DNA of 35,212 nucleotides from Chitinophagales bacterium (GTDB lineage: Bacteria; Bacteroidota; Bacteroidia; Chitinophagales; Chitinophagaceae). Position numbers and translations under genes: made by a program. Below the pieces are notes generated by a model. That model had not been told where the DNA came from, searched no databases, and saw nothing but the letters and a program-made list of their open reading frames with translations. The stretch lies in assembly GCA_026931905.1 (NCBI GenBank), contig JAIXLB010000010.1, positions 1-35,212 on the forward strand, written 5' to 3'. This document shows, in pieces, positions 1 to 8,041 of the stretch (its first letter is position 1; each line of letters starts with the position of its first letter).

Positions 1-2
1 AT

Positions 3-113
3 AATATTTTAGAATTTAGCTTTAATTCTTTAAACACAAATGCAACTATATCGGATAAATTATTTGTTTTTAATAAAGCAAATTATCCAACAGATGTTGA
101 AGTTTTAGACTAA
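3..113 (+). CDS. C-terminal fragment of a LolA-like outer-membrane lipoprotein carrier (partial, 5' end outside window)
   Basis: An open frame enters from the left edge and ends at TAA 111-113, giving 36 residues. The tail reads FVFNKANYPTDVEVLD. This resembles the C-terminus of LolA-type periplasmic lipoprotein carriers, which typically ends in an F-x-F-(N/D)-x(3)-(Y/H)-P-x-V-E-V-(I/L)-D pattern. LolA ferries lipoproteins across the periplasm. Only the last strand region is visible, so the family call rests on a short motif. The thioesterase gene starts 18 bases downstream on the same strand and may be co-transcribed. Confidence 0.5.
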   Translation, partial: NILEFSFNSLNTNATISDKLFVFNKANYPTDVEVLD

Positions 114-131
114 TTTAATTCCTTTTTTTTC

Positions 132-539
132 ATGTTCGAAAGCACTACACAAATAAGAGTTCGTTATGCCGAAACAGATCAAATGAGTGTGGTGTATTAT
201 GGTAATTATGCACAGTATTTTGAAGTTGGACGTGTAGAAAGCATAAGACAATTAGGACTTTCTTACAAGCAAATAGAGGAGTTTGGTGTTATTATGCCTG
301 TGGTAGAAATGAATATTAAATTTTTACGTTCTGCCGAGTACGATGATTTATTAACTGTAAAAACTTCTGTAAAAGAATTACCCACTAATCATAAAATAGA
401 GTTTCATCAGGAAGTATATAACGAAGCTAACAAATTATTAACAGTGGGTAGGATTGTTTTATATTTTATAGATGCAGCAACAAAAGCAAAAACAAATATG
501 CCTGCTTTGCTAAAAGAAAAATTAGAAAAGTTTTTTTAG
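132..539 (+). CDS. Acyl-CoA thioesterase, YbgC/4-hydroxybenzoyl-CoA thioesterase type (hotdog fold)
   Basis: This 135-residue protein has the usual length of single-hotdog thioesterases. The N-terminal signature is clear: RVRYAETDQMSVVYYGNYAQ at about residues 9-28, where the Asp of ETDQMSVVYY matches the catalytic Asp of the YbgC/4HBT family. It is followed by the helix YFEVGRVESIRQLG. The family hydrolyses acyl-CoA thioesters in the cytoplasm; the natural acyl chain cannot be read from sequence. No signal peptide is present. The ATG at 132 follows a T-rich tract with no Shine-Dalgarno sequence, as is normal in this phylum. It lies between the LolA-like gene and a symporter on the same strand. 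The family call is confident and the substrate is unknown. Confidence 0.88.
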   Translation: MFESTTQIRVRYAETDQMSVVYYGNYAQYFEVGRVESIRQLGLSYKQIEEFGVIMPVVEMNIKFLRSAEYDDLLTVKTSVKELPTNHKIEFHQEVYNEANKLLTVGRIVLYFIDAATKAKTNMPALLKEKLEKFF

Positions 540-555
540 TTCTAAAAAAAAGTTG

Positions 556-594
556 AATGTTTGTGTAGTACGATTTAGAAAATTACCAAACATT
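556..594 (+). terminator. Inverted repeat followed by a T-run, directly before the symporter start
   Basis: AATGTTTG (556-563) and CAAACATT (587-594) form a perfect 8-bp stem with a 23-base loop. The right arm runs into a T-run at 593-598. The symporter ATG is at 600. It could be a weak intrinsic terminator for the thioesterase transcript or a hairpin masking the symporter start. The loop is long and the stem AT-rich, so chance is possible. Confidence 0.35.
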
Positions 595-599
595 TTTTC

Positions 600-2126
600 A
601 TGAGCCCATTACTACTGTTTTCATTTGTTATAGGATATTTTTTATTGTTATTAGGTGTAGCGTGGTACACCAGTAAAAATGCTAACAACGATTCATTTTT
701 TATTGGCAATCGTAGTAGCAATTGGATGCTTGTTGCTTTTGGTATGGTTGGTACGAGCCTTAGTGGTGTAACATTTGTAAGTGTTCCAGGTACAGTAGGC
801 AGTGCAGGCTTTCAATATTTTCAAGTGGTTATAGGCTACTTTTTTGGTTATTTGGCTGTGGCTTATATTTTATTGCCATTGTATTATAAAATGAATCTTA
901 CTTCTATTTACAATTATTTAGAACATAGGTTTGGAAATACAAGTTATAAAACAGGTGCCATATTTTTTATTTTATCAAGAACCTTAGGAGCAACTGCAAG
1001 AATGTATTTAGTGATAAATATTTTGCAGATTTTTATTTTGGATAATATGGGTGTATCGTTTTGGACAACAACCATAATCATTCTTGTTTTAATATTACTT
1101 TACACATTTGAAGGTGGTGTAAAAACCATTGTTTATACTGATACTTTGCAAACAACTTGTATGCTTTTAGGATTAATAGTTTGCATTGTAGCCATAATGG
1201 GTAAAATGGATATTGGCTTTACAGAATCAATTGGATTATTGAATGATAAAGGGATGCTGAAAATGTTTAATACAGATGCACAATCTTCTGGTTTTTTTAT
1301 AAAACAAATTATTGGTGGAGCTTTTATAACCATTGCTATGACAGGGCTTGACCAAGAAATGATGCAAAAAAATATTTCTGTTCGTACACTTAAAGACTCT
1401 CAAAAAAATGTAATGACTTTGAGTGTAATATTATTAGTAGTAAATTTTCTTTTCCTATTAATGGGAGGCTTATTGTATTTGTATGCAGCCAACAATGGTG
1501 TTGCTGCTAAAGGCGATGATTTGTTTCCTACAATAGCTTTAGATAATCATCTTTCTGTTGCGGTAGGAATGATTTTTATTTTAGGTTTAATAAGTGCATT
1601 ATTTCCAAGTGCTGATGGAGCTTTAACGGCTCTAACATCTTCTTACTGTATAGATATTCTTGGCTTGAAAAGAAATAATAAACTCAACGAAAGTCAAAAG
1701 AAAAGAACAAGATTAATGGTGCATTTTTCTTTTACAATTATTTTCTTTTTGTGTGTTATTGCTTTTAAATGGATTAATGATAAATCTATTATTGATGTTA
1801 TTTTAAAAGTAGCAGGTTATACTTATGGACCTTTATTGGGCTTATTTGCTTTTGGTATTTTTACAAAACGTAGTATAAATGATAAACTTTCTTTGTTGGT
1901 TTGCATAATTGCTCCTTTGCTTGTAATTGGTTTGGATATTGTAAACAATGCAGATTGGTTTGTGCATAAACTTAGCTTAACAGGAAATTTTGCAAATTCT
2001 ATCAAAACCTTATCAGATAAGGTTTTTCATGGGTTTAAAATAGGCATTGAACTTTTAATAGTAAATGGATTATTTACTTATATAGGTTTATACCTTATTT
2101 CGAAACCAGCAGTAAAAACAAATTAA
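600..2126 (+). CDS. Sodium:solute symporter (SSS/SLC5 family)
   Basis: This 508-residue polytopic membrane protein matches the usual 13-helix SSS size. Near the N-terminus the sequence FGMVGTSLSGVTFVSVPGTV carries the SSS core helix signature. Around residues 330-350 the segment SALFPSADGALTALTSSYC matches the conserved helix that contributes Na+-coordinating hydroxyls. Segments such as YILLPLYYKMNLTSIYNYLEH fit the family. It should drive uptake of a small solute using the sodium gradient; the solute (sugar, sialic acid, amino acid, vitamin) cannot be assigned. Its stop codon overlaps by four bases that of the convergent dcd gene, so the two transcripts must run into each other. Confidence 0.9.
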   Translation: MSPLLLFSFVIGYFLLLLGVAWYTSKNANNDSFFIGNRSSNWMLVAFGMVGTSLSGVTFVSVPGTVGSAGFQYFQVVIGYFFGYLAVAYILLPLYYKMNLTSIYNYLEHRFGNTSYKTGAIFFILSRTLGATARMYLVINILQIFILDNMGVSFWTTTIIILVLILLYTFEGGVKTIVYTDTLQTTCMLLGLIVCIVAIMGKMDIGFTESIGLLNDKGMLKMFNTDAQSSGFFIKQIIGGAFITIAMTGLDQEMMQKNISVRTLKDSQKNVMTLSVILLVVNFLFLLMGGLLYLYAANNGVAAKGDDLFPTIALDNHLSVAVGMIFILGLISALFPSADGALTALTSSYCIDILGLKRNNKLNESQKKRTRLMVHFSFTIIFFLCVIAFKWINDKSIIDVILKVAGYTYGPLLGLFAFGIFTKRSINDKLSLLVCIIAPLLVIGLDIVNNADWFVHKLSLTGNFANSIKTLSDKVFHGFKIGIELLIVNGLFTYIGLYLISKPAVKTN

Positions 2127-2659
2127 AATTTATTCTTCCACATCATGCTTTCAATGGGTTTATTAGGTTGCCCACTGTATTTTGCATTTCCTTTTTCGTT
2201 GTATTTTATTTCTATTTCTCCCTCTACAGGAAAATAAATTAATTGCCCAATAGGCATTCCTTTATAAATTCTTACAGGTTGTTTTACAGAAATTTCTAAA
2301 GTCCAGTTACCACAAAAACCTACATCACCTTTTCCTGCTGTTGCATGAATATCAATACCCAAACGCCCTGTACTGCTTTTGCCTTCTAAGAACGGAACAT
2401 GTGCATGTGTTTCAGTGTATTCAAGGGTTACACCCAAATAAAATTCATGAGGTTGTAATACAAAACCTTCATCAGGAATTTCAAAATATTCAATTCTGTT
2501 GTGCTTTTTTGCGTCTAATTCTTTGTCAATGTATCTGGCTAATGTGCTGCCTAAATGCACATCATAACTGTTGCTGCCTAAATCTGAACGATGATAAGGA
2601 ACTATTTTTATAGTACCTTTTTCTATTTCTTCTAAAATACGTTTGTCTGTTAGTATCAT
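2123..2659 (-). CDS. dcd: dCTP deaminase (Dcd)
   Basis: This 178-residue cytoplasmic enzyme is of normal length and deaminates dCTP to dUTP for dTTP synthesis. The family core is visible: FLEGKSSTGRLGIDIHATAG (about residues 90-109), containing the conserved Arg of the S-S-x-G-R-L-G nucleotide-binding loop, then GDVGFCGNWTLE, whose Glu matches the catalytic glutamate. The C-terminal YSGQPNKPIESMMWKN is the tail that closes over the nucleotide in this trimeric family. I see nothing that favours the bifunctional dCTP deaminase/dUTPase over the monofunctional enzyme. It is convergent with the symporter, with overlapping stop codons, and divergent from a phosphopantetheinyl transferase across a short palindromic spacer. 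Confidence 0.95.
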   Translation of the reverse strand: MILTDKRILEEIEKGTIKIVPYHRSDLGSNSYDVHLGSTLARYIDKELDAKKHNRIEYFEIPDEGFVLQPHEFYLGVTLEYTETHAHVPFLEGKSSTGRLGIDIHATAGKGDVGFCGNWTLEISVKQPVRIYKGMPIGQLIYFPVEGEIEIKYNEKGNAKYSGQPNKPIESMMWKNKF

Positions 2660-2674
2660 TTTGTTATAATAAAC

Positions 2675-2690
2675 TTTATTTGCAAATAAA
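2675..2690. promoter_or_regulatory. Perfect 16-bp palindrome in the dcd/PPTase divergent spacer
   Basis: TTTATTTGCAAATAAA is its own reverse complement. It lies 15 bases upstream of dcd and 40 upstream of the PPTase start. Each strand carries TTTATTTG, one mismatch from the Bacteroidota -7 consensus TAnnTTTG. It may be a two-way -7 element or an operator. AT-rich palindromes also arise by chance. Confidence 0.4.
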
Positions 2691-2730
2691 ATAAATCTTA
2701 GTTCGTAAAACTAAAGTCTCAAATTTGTAT

Positions 2731-3372
2731 ATGCCCTTGTTTTATCAACAAAATATTAACCAATACACAAGATTAGCAGTTTGGAAAATTGAAGAAGCAG
2801 AAAATTTCTTTTCTCAAACTGTTCCTTTACAAACGCCTATACATCATACCCACAAACGATTACAGCATTTTGCGGGTCGTTATTTATTACGTTATTTATT
2901 TCCTTCTTTTCCTTATCATGAATTGGAAATTGCTGATACCAAAAAACCTTTTTTGCCCAGCGAATCTTTTCATTTTTCTATTTCACATTGTGGCGATTTT
3001 GCTGCAGTTATTGTAAGTACAAAAAACCGAGTAGGAATTGATATTGAAATTTTTACTGAAAAAATTAATAAAATAGCCAGTAAGTTTTTGCATGAAGATG
3101 AAATAAAAAATTTAGGTATTAATTTATTTCAACCCAACTCACAACAAACAGCACTTTTAACTTTGTTGTGGAGCTGCAAAGAAGCAGTTTTTAAATGGTG
3201 GGGAAATGGAAAAGTTGATTTTAGTAACATGATACGCATACAACCTTTTACATTATACAACGAAGGAATAATTGATGTACATTTTAAAGAACGAAAATTG
3301 CAACTTGAGTATAAGCTATTAGATAAAATGTATTTAGTTTGGGTAAAAACAGAAAATGGAAACTTTATTTAA
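2731..3372 (+). CDS. 4'-phosphopantetheinyl transferase, Sfp type
   Basis: This protein of 213 residues from the ATG at 2731 has the size of two-lobed Sfp/AcpT enzymes. These move the phosphopantetheine arm of CoA onto a carrier protein serine. Diagnostic motifs are present: FSISHCGDFAAV (about residues 74-85), VGIDIE near residue 100 with the Mg-binding acidic residues, and WSCKEAVFKWWG near residue 150 with the conserved K-E-A. The frame is open back to a TTG at 2725, but the ATG at 2731 is preferred. CAAATTTG at 2720-2727 resembles a -7 box, so the mRNA may be nearly leaderless. No carrier protein, polyketide or peptide synthetase gene is visible nearby, so it may be the general housekeeping enzyme or serve a distant pathway. 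Confidence 0.88.
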   Translation: MPLFYQQNINQYTRLAVWKIEEAENFFSQTVPLQTPIHHTHKRLQHFAGRYLLRYLFPSFPYHELEIADTKKPFLPSESFHFSISHCGDFAAVIVSTKNRVGIDIEIFTEKINKIASKFLHEDEIKNLGINLFQPNSQQTALLTLLWSCKEAVFKWWGNGKVDFSNMIRIQPFTLYNEGIIDVHFKERKLQLEYKLLDKMYLVWVKTENGNFI

Positions 3373-3393
3373 TTTTTTTTTAAGAAAATTATT

Positions 3394-4161
3394 TTACTCC
3401 AACTCTGCTAAAAGCTTTTTACCTTCTTCTTTTATTGTTGCATCATCGGCTGTGCGTAAAGGTAATTTTATTAATTTTTGTAAAATAGCAATAGCTTTTG
3501 TAGGGCTATTATCTTGCATATAAGCCTTTGCTAAGGCTAAATAATTAAGCATATAATATTGGTCGTAATTTTTACATTTTTCGAAATAATAAATAGCAGA
3601 ATCTAAGCTGTATTGTGGTAAGCCGCCAAACAATACTTTTACAGCAGTTTTTTTAATTGCCGATAAATTAGACATTTCTAAATGCCAATTACCTGCTATA
3701 AAATTAGCTTTTGCATGCTGGCTGTTTATCGCTAAAGCCTTATCAGCAAAGAGTTTGGTGGCTCTGATATTTTCGGCAAAAACTTTATTCTCTTTTTCAA
3801 TATCAGCTAATTTGCTCTTTACCAAAGCCATTACATAATTAGCTTCAGCATTGTTTGCATCAACATTTAATGCTCTTTCGGCAAATGAAAATGCAGATTG
3901 AAAATATAATTTTTTATCCTTTATGTTAGGTAATCTTGCACCTACCAAAATACTTAATTCTGCTGCTTTTGTTAATGCTTTCATGTTTACAGCATCAGCT
4001 ACTAAAACTGCTTTATATTTTTCCAAAGCTTCAGTTTCTTTTAGTTTGTATTCTAAGGTTTGGGCTTGGTATAAAAGGGTATCAATAGGTTGGGATAAGG
4101 CAAAACCGTAGAAACAAAACATTGCCATCGTTAAAAGAAATTTTTTAGAATTAATCTTCAT
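3394..4161 (-). CDS. Exported TPR protein, RMD-like
   Basis: This 255-residue protein starts with a likely signal peptide (basic MKINSKKF, then a hydrophobic stretch ending near FALSQ). The remainder is helical with tetratricopeptide character: repeats such as LEKYKAVLVADAVNMKALTK, AFSFAERALNVDANNAEANY and FADKALAINSQHAKANFIAG. The C-terminal block KVLFGGLPQYSLDSAIYYFE followed by YMLNYLALAKAYMQDNSP recalls the bacterial proteins named after regulators of microtubule dynamics (RMD). Those are TPR proteins of unclear bacterial function. It is probably a periplasmic scaffold or a binding protein. It converges with the PPTase gene and is divergent from the DUF6515 gene. The TPR fold is confident; the role is unknown. 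Confidence 0.72.
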   Translation of the reverse strand: MKINSKKFLLTMAMFCFYGFALSQPIDTLLYQAQTLEYKLKETEALEKYKAVLVADAVNMKALTKAAELSILVGARLPNIKDKKLYFQSAFSFAERALNVDANNAEANYVMALVKSKLADIEKENKVFAENIRATKLFADKALAINSQHAKANFIAGNWHLEMSNLSAIKKTAVKVLFGGLPQYSLDSAIYYFEKCKNYDQYYMLNYLALAKAYMQDNSPTKAIAILQKLIKLPLRTADDATIKEEGKKLLAELE

Positions 4162-4213
4162 AGCTTCAAAAATAAAATATTGTATTTTAAAATAATAATA
4201 AATTACCTTTTAA

Positions 4214-4245
4214 ATTATTTACCTATTATTTAGAAGGTAAATAAT
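4214..4245. promoter_or_regulatory. 10-bp inverted repeat between divergent envelope genes
   Basis: ATTATTTACC (4214-4223) and GGTAAATAAT (4236-4245) are perfect reverse complements separated by 12 bases. They lie in the 150-base spacer between the leftward TPR gene and the rightward DUF6515 gene. No poly-T tract suited to a terminator follows on the plus strand. It could be an operator or a 5' leader hairpin of the TPR transcript. A TTTG at 4268-4271 could be a -33 element for the rightward gene, but its -7 box is poor. Confidence 0.35.
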
Positions 4246-4311
4246 ATTTTAACAAATGAAAAGAAACTTTGGCATCATATTTAAGTCTAATTAAGTATAA
4301 AATACTTAGCC

Positions 4312-5337
4312 ATGAAAAAGTTAAATACAGTAGCGGTAGCAGCATTAATATTTTTAGCTCCTACATTAATATTTGCACAACGAGGAAGAGGAAATCAACA
4401 TAGCAATCCAAGAGAAAGTAGAGCATCTGATATTAGACCTATGATTAAAACTCCACAAGTACATGCTCAAAACGAAACAGTGAGAAATGATAAAGGAGAG
4501 ATTAATAGAAATAATAGAATTACAGATGTAAGACCACCCATAAAAGAAGGTGCAGTTACAAGAAAAAATACGAATAAAAATTTTAATGAGCATACTAATA
4601 ATAATAGTAGAGATATTAGAAATAATAATACAAGAATAATTAACAACAATACAATTATTAACAACAATATATCTCAATCAAGATACAATAGAATTGATAG
4701 AAATTATTATCCTGATTATCGTAATCCATACAATTATGTAGGGCAACGTTATACAAGTTTTTATACTCGTAAGTATTATGTTCCTTACAATAATATTGGC
4801 TTTTATTTTTGTGATGGATTTTATTACAGACCTTATGGTGCTTCATTTCAATTAATTATGGCACCAATTGGCATACGAGTATATGCTTTGCCTTGGGGTT
4901 TTTATAGATGGTATATTGGACCAGATATCTATTATTATTATGGTGGAACTTATTATACAAGAGTTAATAATTATTACCAAGTTGTAGAAGCTCCAATTGG
5001 TTCTATTTTACCTCAATTACCATCAGGTACAAAACAAGTTACTATAAATAATGAACAATATTTTGAATTGAATGGAACTTATTACAAACCTACTTTAAGA
5101 AATGGTGAAACTTGGTACACTATTGTTGGAAAAAATGGAGTTTTATCTACCAACATAAATACAATTAAAGAAGATAGTAATAGTGTTGGCGATATGCTTA
5201 CCAACTTACCAGATAATACTAAAGTGGTTATTTTAAATAATCAGAAATACTATGTTTCTGCAGATGGTAGCACTTATTATCAAGAAGTAATTAACGATAA
5301 TAATTTATACTATAAAGTTGTAGCAAAGCCTCAATAG
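4312..5337 (+). CDS. Exported Asn-rich protein with DUF6515-like repeats
   Basis: The 341-residue product opens with a signal peptide (MKKLNTVAVAALIFLAPTLI to FAQ). Residues about 24-145 are low-complexity, rich in Asn, Arg and Ile. From about residue 150 it becomes Tyr-rich: APIGIRVYALPWGFYRWYIG, YYYYGGTYYTRV, then EAPIGSILPQLPSGTKQVTI and NNEQYFELNGTYYKP. A third, more divergent copy, NLPDNTKVVILNNQKYYVSA, lies at the C-terminus. This L-P-x-G-(T)-x-V-x-(I)-N-N-x-x-Y-(Y/F) unit matches my recollection of DUF6515 proteins, secreted or periplasmic in Bacteroidota. The function is unknown. It is a single-gene unit with a strong terminator at its 3' end. Confidence 0.75.
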   Translation: MKKLNTVAVAALIFLAPTLIFAQRGRGNQHSNPRESRASDIRPMIKTPQVHAQNETVRNDKGEINRNNRITDVRPPIKEGAVTRKNTNKNFNEHTNNNSRDIRNNNTRIINNNTIINNNISQSRYNRIDRNYYPDYRNPYNYVGQRYTSFYTRKYYVPYNNIGFYFCDGFYYRPYGASFQLIMAPIGIRVYALPWGFYRWYIGPDIYYYYGGTYYTRVNNYYQVVEAPIGSILPQLPSGTKQVTINNEQYFELNGTYYKPTLRNGETWYTIVGKNGVLSTNINTIKEDSNSVGDMLTNLPDNTKVVILNNQKYYVSADGSTYYQEVINDNNLYYKVVAKPQ

Positions 5338-5359
5338 TTTTTCCTTTGGTTATTTATAA

Positions 5360-5391
5360 AAAAAGTGCAGCAAAATTTTGCTGCACTTTTT
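5360..5391. terminator. Bidirectional intrinsic terminator (perfect 32-bp palindrome)
   Basis: Positions 5360-5375 are the exact reverse complement of 5376-5391, with GTGCAGC/GCTGCAC as the GC-richer core and A/T tracts outside. A-tracts on one side and T-tracts on the other let it terminate both the rightward DUF6515 gene (ends 5337) and the leftward aminopeptidase gene (ends 5414). Confidence 0.88.
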
Positions 5392-5413
5392 AATTTGTAG
5401 AGATAAAAAAATT

Positions 5414-7882
5414 TTACTTCATTTTATTTCTTACATATTCAGCTTTATCAGTTTCTCCATCTTTTTCTTTTTTATCAGCAATTTTTTTAAGCACCATATT
5501 GTTTACATAGGTTGTAATTTGTGCTTTATATGCTTCTGGCATTACATCTCTAAAAGAAACAATTAAATCTATGCCTCTTTTAAATTTACCCATATCTTTT
5601 ACTTTCATTAAGATATCTGATAGTGCTTGCAATGATTCAAATTTGCCTTGAGATAAAGGCATTTTTTCAAAACTATTTGCAATAAAATCAAAAGCATCTT
5701 CACCACCATGTTCTACTAATACAGCAGTTATTGCACTACTTAATCTACCTTTAGCTGGTTCTTTAGAAAAAGTATTTGCTATATCAATTGCATTTTTTTC
5801 ATCAATTTTTGCTAAGGCTTCTAAGCTTGCTCCTGCTACAGAATAAGATGAATCTTTGACACTTTTGATAAACAAATCTTTGTATTTAATATCTTCTAAT
5901 TTCCCTAAAACATCAATAGCTGCTGCACGAACTAAAGCGTTTTTATCTTTCGTTGCAAGCTGTTCAATTTTATTGATAGTAGCTTCTTGCAATGTTGTTT
6001 TAGCAAGTGTTTGAATAACTTTTACTTTTAAAGGTGCATAAGCATCATTTAATGCAGTAATCAAAAATTCAACAGCTTCTGGTTGTTTTATTTTTTTGGC
6101 TGCAAATTCAATAGCTTCTCTCCTATCTAAATATTTTCCTGCATATTTATATTGATGAATGTATTCGGCTAAAGTTTTATCTTCTTTTTTAGAACACAAT
6201 AAAATTTTATCGCCATCAAAATTTATTAAATCTGGTTTAGTTGCAGATTCAAAATTTAAAGTATCTTCTTTACTATTCAACCAAACTGTATGGCGTGTTT
6301 TTTTACTTCCATTATAAATATCAATGCTTACAGGAAGTTTAAAAATCTTATCGCCACTTTGTGTTTGTTTTACAAAAACACTAACAGTTTTATTGCTTTC
6401 GTTATAAGCATAAGAAATATCTAATTTTGGATTGCCACTACCAAAGTACCATTGATTCCAAAACCAATTCAAATCTTTGCCAGTAACATTTTCAAAAGCA
6501 AGTTTTAATTTTATAGCACTGCCTGTTCCAAATTTATTAGTGGTTAAATAATTATTGAGCGATTTAAAAAAAGCATCATCACCAACATAGTTTCTTAACA
6601 TGTGTAAAATTCTGCCTCCTTTGTTATAGCTTACAGCATCAAACATATCTTCTTTATCTCTGTAATAAAATCTTACCAAATCTTTACTTTGACTACCACT
6701 CATTAAATAACCTTGCATATCGTTGTAATTTTCTTCATCGCCTGCATCTTTACCATATTTATATTCATTCCAAAGGGTTTGACTATAATTAGCAAAACTT
6801 TCATTTACTGTTAAATTGCTCCAGCTTTCTGCTGTTACATAATCGCCAAACCAATGATGAAATAATTCATGTGCAATAGTGCTTTCCCAAGCATTGCCAT
6901 CTATTAATTGTCTTGCATCTTGCTGTGCAGATTCTTGATGTAATGTTGCAGTAGTATTTTCCATTGCCCCACTTACATAATCTCTTCCTACAATTTGTGC
7001 ATATTTATTCCATGGGTATTCAACGCCTAATGTTGTAGAGAAATATTGCATCATTTCTGGCGTATTACCAAAAATTTTTCTGGCTACTTTTTCATACTCT
7101 TTTTCTACATAATAACTTACTTCTTTGCCTTTATAACTATCTTTTACCACAGCATAATCTCCTACACCCATAAAAAATAAATAAGGTGCATGCGGTAAAT
7201 CCATTTTCCAATAATCCGTTCTTGTACCATCTGTATTTTTAGTTTGAGAAACTAATTTTCCATTGCTCAGTGTTACATATTTTGAAGGCACAGTCATGTA
7301 AATTTCTTGTGTAGTTTTTTGGTTAGGCTTATCAATGGTAGGCACCCAAACAGAGGTTGCTTCTGTTTCGCCTTGAGTCCAAATTTGTGTTGGTTTATTT
7401 TTTTCTTCTCCTTTTGGATTAATAAAATAAAGCCCCTTAGCATCTGTAATTGCTGCACTGCCTTCCACTTGTAATTCATTTGGTTTTGCTGTGTAATCTA
7501 TATATACAGTATATTTTTCTGCTTTTTTATATAATTTATCTAATTTAATTTTTATCACTTTTCCATCATAATCGTATTTTAAGGAAATGTTTTTTCCATT
7601 TTTAACAATTTCTACTTTGTGTAATGCCATTCCTTTTGCATCTAATACCAAAGAATCGGTAGCATAAAAATGTGGTTGAAGTGTTATCCATGCTTTTCCT
7701 AATAAATAACTGTTGTTGTAATCAAACTTTGCATTGAGTTTGGTATGCACAAGATCGTTTATTTTCTCAGGAAAGGCTCTGTATAAGGTTTTCCAGCTAT
7801 CATCTTTTGCTTTTGTATTACCATGTTGGCTGAAAACAAGTGTACTTGTAAGTAATCCAAGTAGTAGAAAAATTTTTTTCAT
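5414..7882 (-). CDS. Exported M1 family zinc aminopeptidase with C-terminal HEAT-like repeats
   Basis: This 822-residue protein has an N-terminal signal peptide ending near LVFSQ, so it acts in the periplasm or outside. The aminopeptidase N fold follows: GAMEN substrate-binding motif near residue 307, then HELFHH (HExxH) near residue 340 with the third zinc ligand Glu in NLTVNES 18 residues on. The sequence VSYNKGGRILHMLRNYVGDD is a family block. From about residue 590 onward, helical repeats such as AVEFLITALNDAYAPLKVKV and ALVRAAAIDVLGKLEDIKYK look like HEAT units in place of the ERAP1-like domain of longer M1 enzymes. It removes N-terminal amino acids from peptides, probably for nutrient use. 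It shares its terminator with the convergent DUF6515 gene. Confidence 0.93.
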   Translation of the reverse strand: MKKIFLLLGLLTSTLVFSQHGNTKAKDDSWKTLYRAFPEKINDLVHTKLNAKFDYNNSYLLGKAWITLQPHFYATDSLVLDAKGMALHKVEIVKNGKNISLKYDYDGKVIKIKLDKLYKKAEKYTVYIDYTAKPNELQVEGSAAITDAKGLYFINPKGEEKNKPTQIWTQGETEATSVWVPTIDKPNQKTTQEIYMTVPSKYVTLSNGKLVSQTKNTDGTRTDYWKMDLPHAPYLFFMGVGDYAVVKDSYKGKEVSYYVEKEYEKVARKIFGNTPEMMQYFSTTLGVEYPWNKYAQIVGRDYVSGAMENTTATLHQESAQQDARQLIDGNAWESTIAHELFHHWFGDYVTAESWSNLTVNESFANYSQTLWNEYKYGKDAGDEENYNDMQGYLMSGSQSKDLVRFYYRDKEDMFDAVSYNKGGRILHMLRNYVGDDAFFKSLNNYLTTNKFGTGSAIKLKLAFENVTGKDLNWFWNQWYFGSGNPKLDISYAYNESNKTVSVFVKQTQSGDKIFKLPVSIDIYNGSKKTRHTVWLNSKEDTLNFESATKPDLINFDGDKILLCSKKEDKTLAEYIHQYKYAGKYLDRREAIEFAAKKIKQPEAVEFLITALNDAYAPLKVKVIQTLAKTTLQEATINKIEQLATKDKNALVRAAAIDVLGKLEDIKYKDLFIKSVKDSSYSVAGASLEALAKIDEKNAIDIANTFSKEPAKGRLSSAITAVLVEHGGEDAFDFIANSFEKMPLSQGKFESLQALSDILMKVKDMGKFKRGIDLIVSFRDVMPEAYKAQITTYVNNMVLKKIADKKEKDGETDKAEYVRNKMK

Positions 7883-8041
7883 TAAATGTGTTTTAAATAA
7901 TAAAATTATAGTAAGTGCAAAATAAGCGTAGTAATTATTTTATAAAAGGTTAAATATGCTCAATTTTATACCCACAAATTATTCTATTGGTTTTCAAAAT
8001 ATTTTTTTACATAAATTCGTATTATGCTTTACCCAATTTCA

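Noticed and set aside
2341..2613. 90-residue plus-strand frame opposite dcd
   Set aside because: It is antisense to a well-supported enzyme gene and has no recognisable domain.
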